Notes under the pieces: model-generated
What the model was told of the DNA's origin: nothing
The model's database searches: none
The model's input: the letters and a program-made list of their open reading frames with translations, nothing else
Translations under genes and position numbers: made by a program
Shown here: in pieces, positions 1-11,068 of the stretch
Numbering within the stretch: position 1 is the stretch's first letter
Layout of the letters: each line of letters starts with the position of its first letter
From: Ashinkailepas kermadecensis
Lineage: Eukaryota > Arthropoda > Thecostraca > Neolepadidae
Length of the DNA stretch: 64,000 nucleotides
Direction: 5' to 3'
Assembly (NCBI GenBank): GCA_034440615.1
Contig: JAOTOM010003918.1
Span: forward strand, 124,001 to 188,000

Positions 1-534
1 CACATTTATCACACTAGATGCCACAAAGGGCATGACTTATCAATGTCATGCACCCATTGGTTTAATCATATGCACAAATCCTGATCCTCTTCAAAAATCA
101 CACGCCCCTCCCCACAGTCTTGATGCAACTGAACCCCCATTAGCCGCAAAACACCCCAAAACGTCACATGTATGCATGTACGCATATTGTACCATGTTAC
201 CAGTTACCAGTATATTCGAAAATGGTCCAACATGTTGCGGGTTTTCACATTTTCACGTCAGGTGTGTAAAACATTGTAGTATAAAATAAACTCGGCTAAA
301 AGTGGTCTAAAATAAGCACGGCTATACGTGGCAGTTCATTAGCATTCTCAATGGCACACATACATACATCAATCCATTGGACCAGCGCGCCCTTTCATTT
401 CGTCGACGGTCGTCCATCCTACTATAGAAAAGCACACGACTGATCAGTATATAACAGTGCATCAGTACGTAGCTACATTTATCTACCATCGCTTTCCTAC
501 GATTTCCTATAACTGAGGTAAAAGCTCACTTGAA
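1..534. other. no gene seen
   Basis: AT-moderate sequence without a recognisable coding region, repeat array or RNA gene. It lies downstream of the 3' end of the minus-strand LINE. Confidence 0.5.
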
Positions 535-580
535 GAAATCACCGAAAATCACAGAAAATCACGCAAAAGACGCAATGAAA
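535..580 (-). repeat. LINE 3' tandem tail
   Basis: Three imperfect copies of GTGATTTTC follow the reverse transcriptase stop. Short 3' tandem tails in place of poly(A) are typical of CR1/L2-like LINEs. Confidence 0.6.
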
Positions 581-2480
581 TCACGTATCATCTACGGATC
601 GTACCGCGTCCCGAAGCGCTGTCCTAAAAGTCGGGTCACAGGGTTCAACGCCTATTGAATTGAGCAGCGTACCGCCACGATAGCATAGTCGGCGACGGCC
701 GGCTTCCGTGCGAATTTGCGGTGGCGTCCACTGGTCAGCCTGTCGCGTGCCGTAGCCGTGTATTCTGTTGGCGCGCGGTCCGATTGTCCCACTGATGTAC
801 ACCGGCTCGCCAGTTATAATTGCACGTTGTACAGCAGTCACAGTGTGGAAATCAGTTAGTTGCTGTGCAGTATACCACCCGAGTTGTCTAATTGCATCGG
901 AAACATGATCATACCGTCGCCGTCCGGTTACGACTCGAGCGCAGAAATTCACTATTTTCTGCACTCTATGCACTTGGGTGATTCCACATGAACCGTAAAC
1001 AGATAAACAGTATCGAACAACGGAAAGCACGAGCGCCTCGACGATAACCTTCAGGGCTGGAGCGGGTATCACATGGCGGGCGTGACTGAGTGCAATCAGT
1101 ATCCCAGTGCACTTCCGTGTGATGGTGTCTATGTGAGGCTGGTAGTTTAAATGTCTGTCAACCATTAGTCCTATATTTTTGACAACACGTGTTTCTGTTA
1201 TTGCTGAACCATTAAAATTTTGCGTTACAGGCGGGAGATTGCGCAACATTGCTGGCGTACCAAGGACGATCATTTGAGTTTTCTGTGCGTTAACCTTCAA
1301 TCCGTTGTGGCAAAACCAGCGGAACACGGACTCCAGGGCTGCCTCCATGCGCGCTATGATGTGCGGTAAATCTCGCTTCCTTCCACTGACCTGGATCTGT
1401 GTATCATCACAGTATTGGACAATCGTTACATCGCCATGGACACACAGACTCAGGTCATTGGCGTATAACGAGAACAATAGACATGACAAGGCGCCCCCCT
1501 GGAAAACACCCATGAAGATATTTCTCTTTTTTGACACCACGGATGCTCCGCCGGGTCCGCTCTCACCCTGGCTCTGCGCCGCGCGAACCTGCACCTGTTG
1601 TGTGTGCCCCTCGAGGTAACTTCGGAACCAGTCTGTGTCAATGCCGTAAAGTGAGAGTTTTTTAAGTAATTTTGGGTGGGGCACAACATCGAAACACTTT
1701 GACAGGTCGAGCAATACTAATATGGAAATTTCTCCATCGTCCATTGCCCGAAGTCCAGTGTCAGTGATGACGTGAAGGGCAGTTTCCGTCGAAAATATTT
1801 TTATGTAACCATGTTGAGCGTCCGAAAGCAGTTTGTGTTCCTCGAGGTACTGGGTAAGTTGTTTTTGTATGATACATTCTATCAATTTAGTAATAGCCGG
1901 AAGGATTGAAATAGGTCTGGTATCAGATGGATCCGCAGTTACCTTTCCTTTCAGGATAGGCGTGACTAGTGCATGTTTCCATTCCGTAGGTACAGTACCG
2001 GAGATTACACTTGAGTTGATCACGTCTAATAGTGGAAAACCTATGCCATAGAAAAACGTTTGCAGCAAATCGATGCTAATTCCGTCTACGCCGGTAGACT
2101 TTGATGGCCGCATAGTAGCTAATGTGATACAAAGAGTGTCAAAATCTATTGGCTGCACCTTGAAGCTACAGGTCATGACGCGGGGCAGTAGTGTGGGCAC
2201 TGACGCTGACGGGGGTGGGACGCTAAATGCCGTGATCTGACCTATCGTAGCGTAGTAGTCATTCAGTGCGTCAGGTGTGATATTTGGGACTGTGCACTGC
2301 TGCCGCTTACGACCTATGACCGGCTGCAGCGCACGCCAGAGGCCGCCGCGCCCTCGCTGGCCGATCTCCCTCTTATACAGCGCAATGCAATCGCGGCGGA
2401 TGGCCGAGCGACAGAGCCGGTTAATACGCTGGTATTCGGCGCGATCATTGTCAGCGAGTGCGGCGCGCGACTCTGAAGTA
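581..2480 (-). pseudogene. LINE reverse transcriptase half
   Basis: The open frame runs from the frameshift near 2475 to a stop at 581. Reverse transcriptase motifs appear in order: PISILPAITKLIE, then STETALH, motif A LLDLSKCFDVV with its catalytic Asp, motif B FQGGALSCLLF (normally P/QGS), and motif C VQYCDDTQI with the catalytic DD. A thumb and C-terminal region follows (VVKNIGLMVD, then VLSVVRYCLSVYGS). The enzyme would copy its own RNA at nicked chromosomal DNA by target-primed reverse transcription. The catalytic acids are present, so this half could be functional if translated. It lacks its own obvious start and depends on the frameshifted upstream part, hence the pseudogene label. The same domain recurs as a relic at 60-62 kb. 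Confidence 0.85.
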
Positions 2481-3891
2481 AGCGCTGCGTATCAACAGCC
2501 ACGGGTGGGGCCCTGACCTGTCGAACAGGAACTCGCCTCAGTGGGGCAACGAGGTTCAAATGATGAATGAAAATATGTCTAAAAGCGCGCCACTTGCCAC
2601 TGGTTTCGTGAGAGAGATATACTTGAGTCCAATCGGTCGAAGACAACCGATGGTTAAAAGTGGTTGCGTCTATCCTATTGACTGCACGCCTGTAAACACA
2701 TTGCTGTGTGTTAACCTCGCGAGTATGGTACGCCAGAATGATACGTGTGAAATCATGAGGCACCCCATAATGGCACCGCGTGACACCAGCTCGTCGCACA
2801 AGGTCAGGTCGGTTTGTTGCAATTACATCAATCAGACTGGAGGCAGGTCGGTACGTGGCATTAGTGCGATTCGCTACATGAAAACCATACATTTCCAGTA
2901 ATTTCTGAAGGCTATGTTCGTTGGTCAGAGGAGTTTTGATCAAACAGCGGTTAAAATCGCCACAAATCACCACTGTCGCGCGCGGGTAATTAGCCAACAT
3001 GAACTGTACTTGACCCTCTAAATCTTCAAAATCTGCAGACAACTGACGGATGCTAGAATTTGGGACTCGATAAGCTGAGCCTACGATTAATGAGTTATTC
3101 TTATCGACATGCACCAGCACCCACACTATCTCCAAATTCGAATTGGCAACACCAGTGTTAGACTTTGGCAGCAACTCACACCGAAATCGATCACGAACAA
3201 GAACAGCAACACCTCCTCTACCCTTCGGCAGGTTGAGTTCAGCCGGCCGGTCACTTCGGTACAGGTTGTACCCGCTCACCGTCAGCAGCCGATCAGGAAC
3301 GTTCGGTGCGAGCCAGGTCTCGCAGAGCGCCAGAATGTCGAATCCGTACGCTCCGTGGATGTCGCTGCGAATATCGGGCATCTTCGGCTTCAGTGATTGT
3401 ACGTTGAGGTGACCGATGATGAGTCGCTCTGTTCCGGTGTCTCCATGCCGACTCCAGCTGAGTCCGCCTCGTCGCCCCCTGCGTCGGCGCCTCGGTGCAT
3501 CACTGCCAGTGCGGAGTAGCCGCTCCCCGGGTGCCGCAGCTAGGTTGGCAGGTTGCGGATCAGACGGCGTGCGCGACAGGATGCCATCTATTGAGCGGCC
3601 CACGAAGCTTCTCCCGGCGGCAGCAGGGAGGGCGATATGGCCAGGCCATGGCGGCACAGCTGGCTGGGCGGTGTGTAGAATTACGTGCAATACGTTTATA
3701 GAGAGCAATGCGGCTACAAAAAGCTCCACTGGACGCATGCTTCTAAAATGCGGCATCTTGGGCTTATCTCCGTAAAATTTGCACTTCGATACACTTCGAT
3801 ATTCTGGGAGATCCGGGAGCGCTGCGACCCGTGGCGCTGCGCCGGTCCAACTGAGCATGTGCATGGCACATGCTCGAACGCAATGCTGCAC
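2314..3891 (-). pseudogene. LINE endonuclease half
   Basis: The open frame of 525 codons is out of frame with the reverse transcriptase. About 150 N-terminal residues carry a hydrophobic stretch and an Arg-rich segment of unknown role. The endonuclease follows: GHLNVQSL (Asn), LALCETWL (Glu), GSAYRVPN and CGDFNRCL (Asp and Asn), the usual metal and phosphate ligands of AP-like LINE endonucleases. The expected terminal SDH motif is not seen; the matching place reads YGVPHDFTRI, so the catalytic His context is altered. After about position 2475 the frame departs from the family pattern and ends at 2314, while the correct continuation (ADNDRAEYQRINRL) is in the reverse transcriptase frame. Confidence 0.8.
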
Positions 3892-3895
3892 CAGA

Positions 3896-4654
3896 AGTTA
3901 CTGAGAGGCATAGGTAGGCACATAGATCACCAAAACCCTATATAAAGGGATTTCAATCAAAATCGTAAATCCTTCCTCTCAGAATGGCCGTAAGTGAAAT
4001 TTGAAATCCTCAGTTTTTTTTTAAAGAATTTGTATTCAATACCACATCAAACCACAAAATATTTGCGAAATTTGTACCGTAGGCACCTGACTAGTTATCA
4101 CCTCACTGCCCAGTTTCAGAAAGTGATGAACCATGTGAGCTTAATTGTTGGAAAACATAAATACATATATAATTGTATGCTTTGTGCCTACGCTTTGTCT
4201 GTTAGATATAATTACAAGTATACACATAGGGACATAAATGCAGTCTTCCTCAGATCACATTGCTCCTGGGACGAGCTCCACATTTACATTGCATCAACTC
4301 TTGCTGTTAACATACAGGTGCCTAACATTTTTTAAACACATGCTGCTAGAATCATTGCTGAAGAGTAAAAAGAGCACTTATGTGTACTCTTCGTTACACC
4401 AATCCTCCAGCAACATTTACGTTTTCATGCTAGATTTCGGCATGTTGGCTGAAGCATCGTGAAATGAGAGTCTCTCGTCCCTCCTTGTATCGCCGTTTCC
4501 CAGTATTTCAGTATTTTTATTTTAATCAGAGCATCGTTTTAATTGTTTTAATGTTTGCAGCTTTGTCCTCGTCGCCTCCCAAGTCTGCCTCCCCTTCCCC
4601 TCCCGCGTCCGTTCCCCTGCTGGCCAGGTACTTGCGCGTGCAGCGGTGCTGTAC
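3896..4654. other. no gene seen
   Basis: Mostly AT-rich, turning GC-rich after 4560. No coding exon or repeat family is recognised until the exon candidate at 4686. Confidence 0.4.
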
Positions 4655-4696
4655 GGTGACTCACCCGAGTGGCGTGGTGACTCACCCGACACACGG
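4655..4696 (-). repeat. duplicated splice donor (two copies, 21 bp period)
   Basis: The 14 bases GGTGACTCACCCGA occur at 4655-4668 and 4676-4689. On the minus strand each copy is a strong donor, CGG then GTGAGTCACC. The upstream copy is the inferred end of the exon at 4686-4781. The 21 bp period is a multiple of three, so use of the second donor would add seven codons without a stop. Confidence 0.6.
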
Positions 4697-4781
4697 GGCA
4701 GCGGACGTCCCGACTGGCCATGCGGTAGTAGGGCTCGTCGGGCAGCTCGGGGCTGCCCATGGTCCGACGCGCGTTGCTCAT
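4686..4781 (-). CDS. internal exon of an unrecognised gene (32 codons)
   Basis: The exon candidate begins after TGTGTCGCAG and ends in CGG before GTGAGT, a near-ideal donor. It is phase 0 at both ends and encodes MSNARRTMGSPELPDEPYYR followed by a segment ending RCPVCR. Codon third positions are G/C rich, like the TMEM184 exons. The protein family is not recognised; CPVCR resembles the end of a zinc-binding motif but no partner Cys/His residues lie in this exon. The exon at 9526-9671 ends in phase 0, so the two could be spliced together. The donor is duplicated just downstream, the same behaviour as at TMEM184 exon edges. A chance open frame cannot be excluded. Confidence 0.45.
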
Positions 4782-4912
4782 CTGCGACACAGCAGTGCAC
4801 AGTCAGTGCTCACGGCGCGCAGCACGCGACATCGTGACCGGCGTAACAGCGGCCTCAGCATAATGCGGCCGTGCACGTTTGTATTGTTGATCAACTGTGA
4901 AGCCGCTGTGAA

Positions 4913-5235
4913 GCCCTGTGGAGGTGGACGTACGTGTGGGAGATGTTGGGCTTCAAGCCACTGTGGAGGTGGACGTACGTGTGGGAGATGTGGGTCTTCA
5001 AGCCACTGTGGAGGTGGACGTACGTGTGGGAGATGTGGTGCTTCAAGCCACTTTGAAGTGGGACGTAAGTGTGGGAGATGTGGTGTTTCAAGCCACTGTG
5101 AAGTGGGACGTACGTGTGGGAGATGTGGGGCTTTAAGCCACTGTGGAGGTGGACGTACGTGTGGGAGATGTGGGGCTTCGAGCCACTGTGGAGGTGGACG
5201 TGCGTCTGGGAAATGTGGGGCTTCCAGCCACTGAG
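4913..5235. repeat. minisatellite, 45 bp unit, about 7 copies
   Basis: Tandem units contain GTGGAGGTGGACGTACGTGT followed by GGGAGATGTGG and a GCTTCAAGCCACT-like end. The unit is a multiple of three and is open in several frames (for example a Cys/Gly-rich 15-residue repeat), but no gene structure supports translation. Confidence 0.9.
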
Positions 5236-6165
5236 AGCCAAGCTCTCATGTCTGGGCGACCTTTATCTACAACATACAGGTCATGTCCCAGCTGTTGGTT
5301 TCAAGCAAACCTATTCATGTGTGGTTATTCTTGCACCAATTTGACCTATTTTAGCTCTGTTCCTGTGCAATTATCATAATCCCATTCTTGCGCAGGCGTT
5401 CTAAGCTGAGTTATGTGCGGTTACTTTTCTGCAAGTGCCTGCACTAAACTTTAACCGTCTGGACTACTGTTTTACAAATGTGGCCGATTATCAGTGTCTG
5501 ATCTTGTGGCACGTATGTTGCACGGCTTGTTGACACCCCGGATCAAAGGAGGATTCCTCGAACTGACTCCGGTGCTTCCTCATGCACGGAACCCATCCGT
5601 ACTAATTCATGCATGATTTGCTGAGTGGCGGAAACGAACATTCGGCGGCGGAAAACAAACGTATGCCCATAAAGAAGTAAAGCCCGGACCTATGTACGCC
5701 CTTTTTCAATGTTGTAGTTTCATCCATTCATACAATTATTGTATGCGACATGCCGCATTCCACACACGCGCTGTCCGCTGGCTCTGTACATTCAGTCGGG
5801 AAGCAAGTTGGTAACATAGGTGTCCTTTTATAGTTAGTGTGGTAAACAAGCCGCGGCACGATTCGCTTCAGTCTGGATTTATGTTGATGCGGAACATGAG
5901 TCAGACTAAAAGGAGAAAGTTTGTTCACCGTGCATAAACTATAAGTGTTCGGAATAAATTTGCGGCATATTTGTGGGTGGGTATATGGGAACCCCTTTTC
6001 ACGGCAAAACGCCCGGTGAACATCACCCTCCTTCCACAGCGGGGCAAACAATGATCACGGTGCAAACGCTTGAAAACCGTCCGCAGGCCTTGGGCCCGTC
6101 AGTACATCTTCTACCCTTGGATGCTGGGTGCCTGTAGGATGTTCAGAAGTCCAAAACTCCGGCAC
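5236..6165. other. no gene seen
   Basis: Unique sequence. A 107-codon minus-strand open frame (5728-6051) has no recognisable motif and no splice or start context, and is not called as a gene. Confidence 0.4.
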
Positions 6166-6452
6166 CCAGTTCCATGACGTCGACCGTAACAATATGCCGG
6201 CGGATAATTCACTGCCCGGGACCCAGTTCCATGACGTCAACCGTAACAATATGCTGGCGGATAATTCACTGCCCGGTACCCAGTCCCATGACATCGACCG
6301 TAACAATATGCCGGCGGATAATTCACTGCCCGGGACCCAGTTCCATGACATCGACCGTAACAATATGCCGGCGGATAATTCACTGCCCGGGACCCAGTTC
6401 CATGACATCGACCGTAACAATATGCCGGCGGATAATTCACTGCCCGGGACCC
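6166..6452. repeat. minisatellite, 57 bp unit, about 5 copies
   Basis: The unit includes GCCGGCGGATAATTCACTGC, CCGGGACCCAGTTCCATGAC and ATCGACCGTAACAATAT. It is a multiple of three and therefore stop-free in several frames. Confidence 0.9.
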
Positions 6453-6562
6453 AGTTCACAAAGGTGACGTTCGGCTACATATCTTACGTACATGTCTTAA
6501 ATATTTCACTTGCATATAGTGTATCAGTGTAGTTTTATCTGAAGTTCTCTGAGTACGTGACG

Positions 6563-6625
6563 TCGAGGAGTACCATAATGTACATGCTTCAGGCGAAGTG
6601 TGCACCTAGCTTGTCGTGGTATTGT
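6563..6625. repeat. dispersed copy of a segment tandem at 9.3 kb
   Basis: About 60 bases starting GTCGAGGAGTACCATAATGT and ending AGCTTGTCGTGGTAT are identical to 9293-9355. The flanks differ, so this is a single dispersed copy of that unit. Confidence 0.75.
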
Positions 6626-6659
6626 AAGGCGTTTTACATTTTTGTACAAAAGGTCGGTC

Positions 6660-7110
6660 GCACAGACACCGGCTTTCGCGCCGCCGCATGGCCGGGCGCC
6701 CTCCCCCAGCACAGCGTCCCCGGCGCAAACAAAACCGACCCAGAGGCAGGCCTGCAGGCGGCTTTGGAGGCCGACGGAGAGGCGGCCGGGCACGTCCCGG
6801 ACACCTGCGACACGTGGTGAAGGAGAGAGGCACCAGCCCGCGGTGGAAGCGGGAGCAGCAGCCGAAGCTTCGAGAACATTCGCGGAAAAAGAAAATGGAA
6901 GAGAGACAGAGAAAGTACCCAAAGCCGGAGGCGATGAGGGAAGAGTAAAACTCATGGGCGCGCCACGGTGGAGGAGAGAACAGGGCAGACCGGACAGGGA
7001 GACGGAGGGAATTCTCAGACGGCGGCGGTGGCAAGATGGCTGAGTTTTCGGATGGAGGAGAAGGAGCTCTCAGCCGAGGCCACCTGCCACCCACCATCGC
7101 CATGTGAGTG
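6660..7110. other. GC- and CpG-rich island
   Basis: A CpG-rich block with Arg/Gly-coding character in many frames. It immediately precedes a candidate coding start at 7036 and could be a promoter and 5' leader, but no TATA or other core element is clear. Confidence 0.3.
7036..7103 (+). CDS. possible first coding exon
   Basis: An ATG in the good initiation context GGCAAGATGGCTGAG opens 22 codons (MAEFSDGGEGALSRGHLPPT then IA) and meets a consensus donor, AT before GTGAGTG, in phase 2. A GC-rich leader precedes it. No downstream exon was found on this strand, and the position falls inside what would be an intron of the unknown minus-strand gene, so it may be chance. An AATAAA at about 7307 on the same strand could end a short transcript. 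Confidence 0.25.
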
Positions 7111-9240
7111 ATGCTCGGCGGCATGCAGCCTCACCTTCCACCACCACCGTCCCAGCGTCACCAACCCCACCGGCGCTGGCGTCTTCCGTGTGTGTGTGTG
7201 GGGGGGGGGGGTGTGCTGGTGGGAAAAGTGCTTGCGGGTAAATAGAAATAGTTGGTGTCCCAGGTGTATTTCAATGTCTTTCCTTTCTTTCTCTATTTTA
7301 GCGTAGAAATAAATTGAAATGTGGATGTTGTCTCATGTGACTAGAGTTGGAGTCCCCTGGCCTCCAAATACATACCTGGATGAGATTTCACCACTCTAAC
7401 CTGACCTATGGAAAAAAATTGGCTAAGCTCGCTTCCTGATTCAATACTGAATAATTAAATGTAATACACTTTCTCAGTCTGTCGCTTGATTTCAGTATAC
7501 ATAAGTTTATGTTTCTATCACTGCTTTGATCGCACTATTGGGCGACCACTCGACGCCAGTCTATCGGTCCGTCCCTGGCACGGTCCCGATTTCGATCTCT
7601 GTCCAAATACTTGTCGATCACGGTTAATTAGTCTGAATTTGGCTCTTTTCACTGGGGTGCATTTACGGCGGATCAGAGACGGCCGCGAGAGGCACTTGAT
7701 GGCATCCGCAGGAAAGTGCTCACATCTAGCGAGAGAGTCAGTCTGCCAGCTGCCCTCTTATGGGCGATATGTCCTCGGGCGTCGACCGTGAGGGGTCTTT
7801 GACCCTCCCTTCCTCAAAGGGGGGGGGGGCACGACGAAAGGGCGCAATGACGAAACTCTCCTGATTGTTACTCGTGGGCGCTATTCAAGTGGTAACTGCT
7901 AACTGGGCTCAGGTATCTCTAGACCGCAAAATCCCACTGGCCTTTGTGACCCAAGGGTGCAGATGAGGGGGCGAGCATGGTATGCATGTGGGAGGGCCCG
8001 CTAGAGGGGGCCCCACATTGCGTTCGCCGGAAGTTCGGCGCCGGACAATAGGATATATAGGCAAAACACTGCCGGGTAATGTGTCCGCCTCCGTTCGCTG
8101 TACGTGGGCACGGATGGTACAGAGGATGGAGGATGCACCGGACGGGTTTGGCATGCCGTAAGTCCCGGGGCTGAAAGGGTAGGGCCGGCTAGGGTATAAC
8201 GACGACCAGGGGACGTACCCAACGTGGTAGGGATCCGTGCCCACCCGTGGGTTACGTGACGCCGGTCGCATGTCTTCAACGTGTAAGGCCAGGCATGGCG
8301 TCGATTGGGTAAGGTTAGGTAAGTTGGCCATTGATACCTGAGTTCAGTTATAAGACAGCACAGAAGCCCAGGGAAGGTTTCACCGCCCAGTGTTGCAAAG
8401 CCTTAAGGCAGTAACGTCAATAGATACAAATTATGCAATCAGGAGAGTCGCGTCAGCCGTTTACAAGTAGGCCTCGGAGCGGGTAATTAATATGCATTCG
8501 GGACTAACCAAGTCCCCAGTGAAAGGGAGTACGACTCGCTAAATGCTTGCGTAACACTGGAGGGGAAAATTGTGGGCGAACTCGTTTTCATATTATTAGG
8601 GACCGAATGATCGTGCGGAATGAAAGGAGCGAGTGACTGTTGCATACATGTTTAAAGGGGTAGTTTTAAGGACCAGTGGAATTGGTTCGATTTCAACGCA
8701 AGTATTCAGCTGTCAGAAACCTCACTGCCAAAATTGTACTGGATGTTACCCGGGCCCTGCTTGCATCTGGCTGCCCCGAGAACATCGATGCTGTGTGTGT
8801 GCCGGGGGGGGTGAGTGGATGGTGGATGTGTTGTTGTCTGGGGGTACACGGGTGGGTCCTGTAAATGGACGTGTGCCGGCGGCGGTGGCAGTACCCAGGT
8901 CGTGTACCTCTATCATGGCCATCCATCAGTGTCACGTCACACCCGAAGCCCACAACCCCTCCTCGCTACATGACCAGCCGGGAGCACTCACGGGCGTATG
9001 TGGTGTGGATAGGAGCCTGGCCTCGCGATATAAATTCGTGCAGTGGTGGCGACGGGCCGCGGCAAGGTTGGTAGGATGTCGGAGCGGTTAAAGAAGCGGT
9101 GGGCGAGGGGACGCACGGCACCAACCATCCAGCCGGCCCGCCGGCGGCGGTCGGCCGCGCTCGCACAGCGACCCACCCACCCGGCACTGCCGCCCGTGCC
9201 CCCAGAGACCGCTCCGACACCGCCCAGCCCGACGTGGCCC
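7104..9240. other. no gene seen
   Basis: Contains a G-run (7201-7212) after a short GT tract, and a second G-run near 7819. GC-rich open frames at 8.6-9.3 kb occur on both strands without splice support or a recognised family. Confidence 0.4.
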
Positions 9241-9254
9241 GGACCCCCCTACAG

Positions 9255-9480
9255 TATCTACCCATTGCCCGGACCCACGCGCCATAGTTCGTGCCGTCGA
9301 GGAGTACCATAATGTACATGCTTCAGGCGAAGTGTGCACCTAGCTTGTCGTGGTATCTACCCATTGCCCGGACCCACGCGCCATAGTTTGTGTCGTCGAG
9401 GGGTGTTATAATGTGCATGCTCCAGGCGAAGTGTGCACCTAGCCTGTCGTGGCATCTACCGATTGCCCGGACCCACGCCC
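9255..9480. repeat. tandem repeat, about 104 bp unit, two full copies and a partial
   Basis: Units run from ATCTACCCATTGCCCGGACC through the GTCGAGGAGTACCATAATGT segment to CTTGTCGTGG. One segment of this unit is found alone at 6563-6625. The array stops about 45 bp from the exon at 9526. Confidence 0.8.
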
Positions 9481-9525
9481 GCTAGCTGGTGGCGGCGGCG
9501 CCCGCGGCGGCAGGCCGGCACGTAC

Positions 9526-9671
9526 CCTGGCTCCGTTCTCCTCCAACCGGTGAGCCGGCGGCGGCACGTTGAGCGCGATGCTGGTGACCACCGACGCTGG
9601 ACCGGCAGCCGACATGTCGCCAGTCTTGTGCTGCGGCTGCGGCGCGATCATGGACGCGTCGGCTGGCCGAC
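9526..9671 (-). CDS. internal exon of an unrecognised gene (48 codons)
   Basis: The acceptor is AGAGCCCTCAG and the donor is AGG before GTACGTG, a consensus pair. The exon enters in phase 1 and leaves in phase 0. It encodes RPADASMIAPQPQHKTGDMS, then AAGPASVVTSIALNVPPPAH and RLEENGAR. G/C-ending codons dominate, as in the TMEM184 exons. The family is not recognised; Pro/Ala/Gln richness suggests a linker or cytoplasmic tail. The acceptor with the first ten exon bases has been amplified into the 29 bp array just upstream (9672-10105), as at several TMEM184 exon edges, which supports this being a true exon. Phase fits a preceding candidate at 17227 and a following one at 4781. Confidence 0.55.
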
Positions 9672-10105
9672 CTGAGGGCTCTCACCACCAGCTGGCCGGT
9701 CTGACGGCTCTCACCACCAGCTGGCCGGCCTGACGGCTCTCACCACCAGCTGGCCGGCCTGACGGCTCTCACCACCAGCTGGCCGGCCTGACGGCTCTCG
9801 CCACCAGCTGGCCGGTCTGACGGCTCTCGCCACCAGCTGGCCGGCCTGACGGCTCTCACCACCAGCTGGCCGGCCTGACGGCTCTCACCACCAGCTGGCC
9901 GGTCTGACGCCTCTCACCACCAGCTGGCCGGTCTGACGGCTCTCGCCACCAGCTGGCCGGCCTGACGGCTCTCACCACCAGCTGGCCGGTTTGACGGCTC
10001 TCACCACCAGCTGGCCGGCCTGACGGCTCTCACCACCAGCTGGCCGGCCTGACGGCTCTCACCACCAGCTGGTCGGCCTGACGGCTCTCACCACCAGCCG
10101 CCGCC
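9672..10105 (-). repeat. splice-acceptor minisatellite, 29 bp unit, about 15 copies
   Basis: On the minus strand each unit reads AGCTGGTGGTGAGAGCCGTC then AGGCCGGCC, that is, an acceptor (GAGAGCCGTCAG) followed by the first exon bases (GCCGGCCAGC). The copy at 9672 abuts the exon at 9526-9671, whose own edge is GAGAGCCCTCAG then GTCGGCCAGC. The array extends into the upstream intron. Confidence 0.85.
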
Positions 10106-10845
10106 AACGTCAGCTGCTATCACCACTGCCGGGGGAGCTGTATTCACTGCCAGCTGTTGGCACCCAGGGGCAGCTGCACTACTGAAGGGGCAGCTGCCGT
10201 CGCCGCCAGCTGGTGTCCTGTGTCTCCTGCGGTCAAAGTGAGCTGTGGTTAGGGTGAGTTGCATTCAAGGACAGTGAAGGTTGGTGGGTAAGCAGGAGTG
10301 GCGCCCGTCCCTCCAACCAAAAGCCAGGATCGGCAATGTTGCCCATGATTCCCCGCCACAGAAAAGTTGTCCTCATCGGTGTGTATACATTTGACGCACT
10401 GTTCCAAACCTAGGCCACTTCATTGTGCAAACGCTCAACGTTCACATTTTCGTCCCCAATGTGTTTCCAATTTGCAAACTGGTCTCGGCTTCACTCATCT
10501 AAGCTGTTCGACGTGGTCGCATGTGGCATGGGGGAAAAGAGGAAGCAGTAGTACAAGGTAGATGACGATGCCAGGAACATTGTCACGGGGCATATGTGAT
10601 ATTTACACAGTCTAATTATGGTCGCCTCGAATAAGCGCTCCTTGAGGTGTGTGGTATACGGCAAGTTATTTTGCATTACTTTCAGCCATGACAGCCGTTA
10701 ATCAGTACGGTTCCCTTTGCGCCGTCACGGTACGAAAAGACGGATGTTTGGCCTGCTTGCAAACATGATTGCAATATCTCACTGGACGATCTGTTCAAAA
10801 TATCCTTCAACGGACGCTGACGAATGATTGGCGCGATAAATGGGA
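10106..10845. other. no gene seen
   Basis: Starts with degenerate CAGCTG-rich sequence left over from the neighbouring array, then unique sequence without recognised features. Confidence 0.4.
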
Positions 10846-10849
10846 CGTC

Positions 10850-10987
10850 ATGTACAACAGGGCGGGCCATCCGGATACCTTTGGTGGGACGCCATGTACA
10901 ACAGGGCGGGCCACCCGGATACTTTTGGTGGGATGCCATGTACAACAGGGCGGGCCATCCGGATACCTTTGGTGGGATGCCATGTAA
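10850..10987. repeat. minisatellite, 44 bp unit, about 3 copies
   Basis: The unit begins CATGTACAACAGGGCGGGCC and continues ATCCGGATACCTTTGGTGGG. Copies differ at only a few bases. Confidence 0.85.
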
Positions 10988-11068
10988 TGATGTTCGGGGG
11001 TACCCTTAGCATGGCTGGCTCACTAGAATCGTAGGCTGTGACGCTGCACACCAAAAATTACTGATAGG

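Larger units (their letters stand above)
535..3895 (-). mobile_element. LINE non-LTR retrotransposon, nearly full-length, one frameshift
   Basis: The element reads on the minus strand, 5' end near 3895 and 3' end near 535. An apurinic-type endonuclease domain is followed by a reverse transcriptase domain, and the 3' end is a short tandem tail (three variants of GTGATTTTC). This order, without an RNase H or gag-like ORF in view, fits the jockey/CR1/L2 group; the exact clade cannot be assigned by eye. Both domains are largely open, so the insertion is fairly recent, but a frameshift near position 2475 separates them. The 5' boundary is inferred from the start of the open frame. No target-site duplication was found. 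Confidence 0.85.

Noticed and set aside
5728..6051. A 107-codon minus-strand open frame
   Set aside because: No recognisable domain, no splice signals, and no similarity to other parts of the window.
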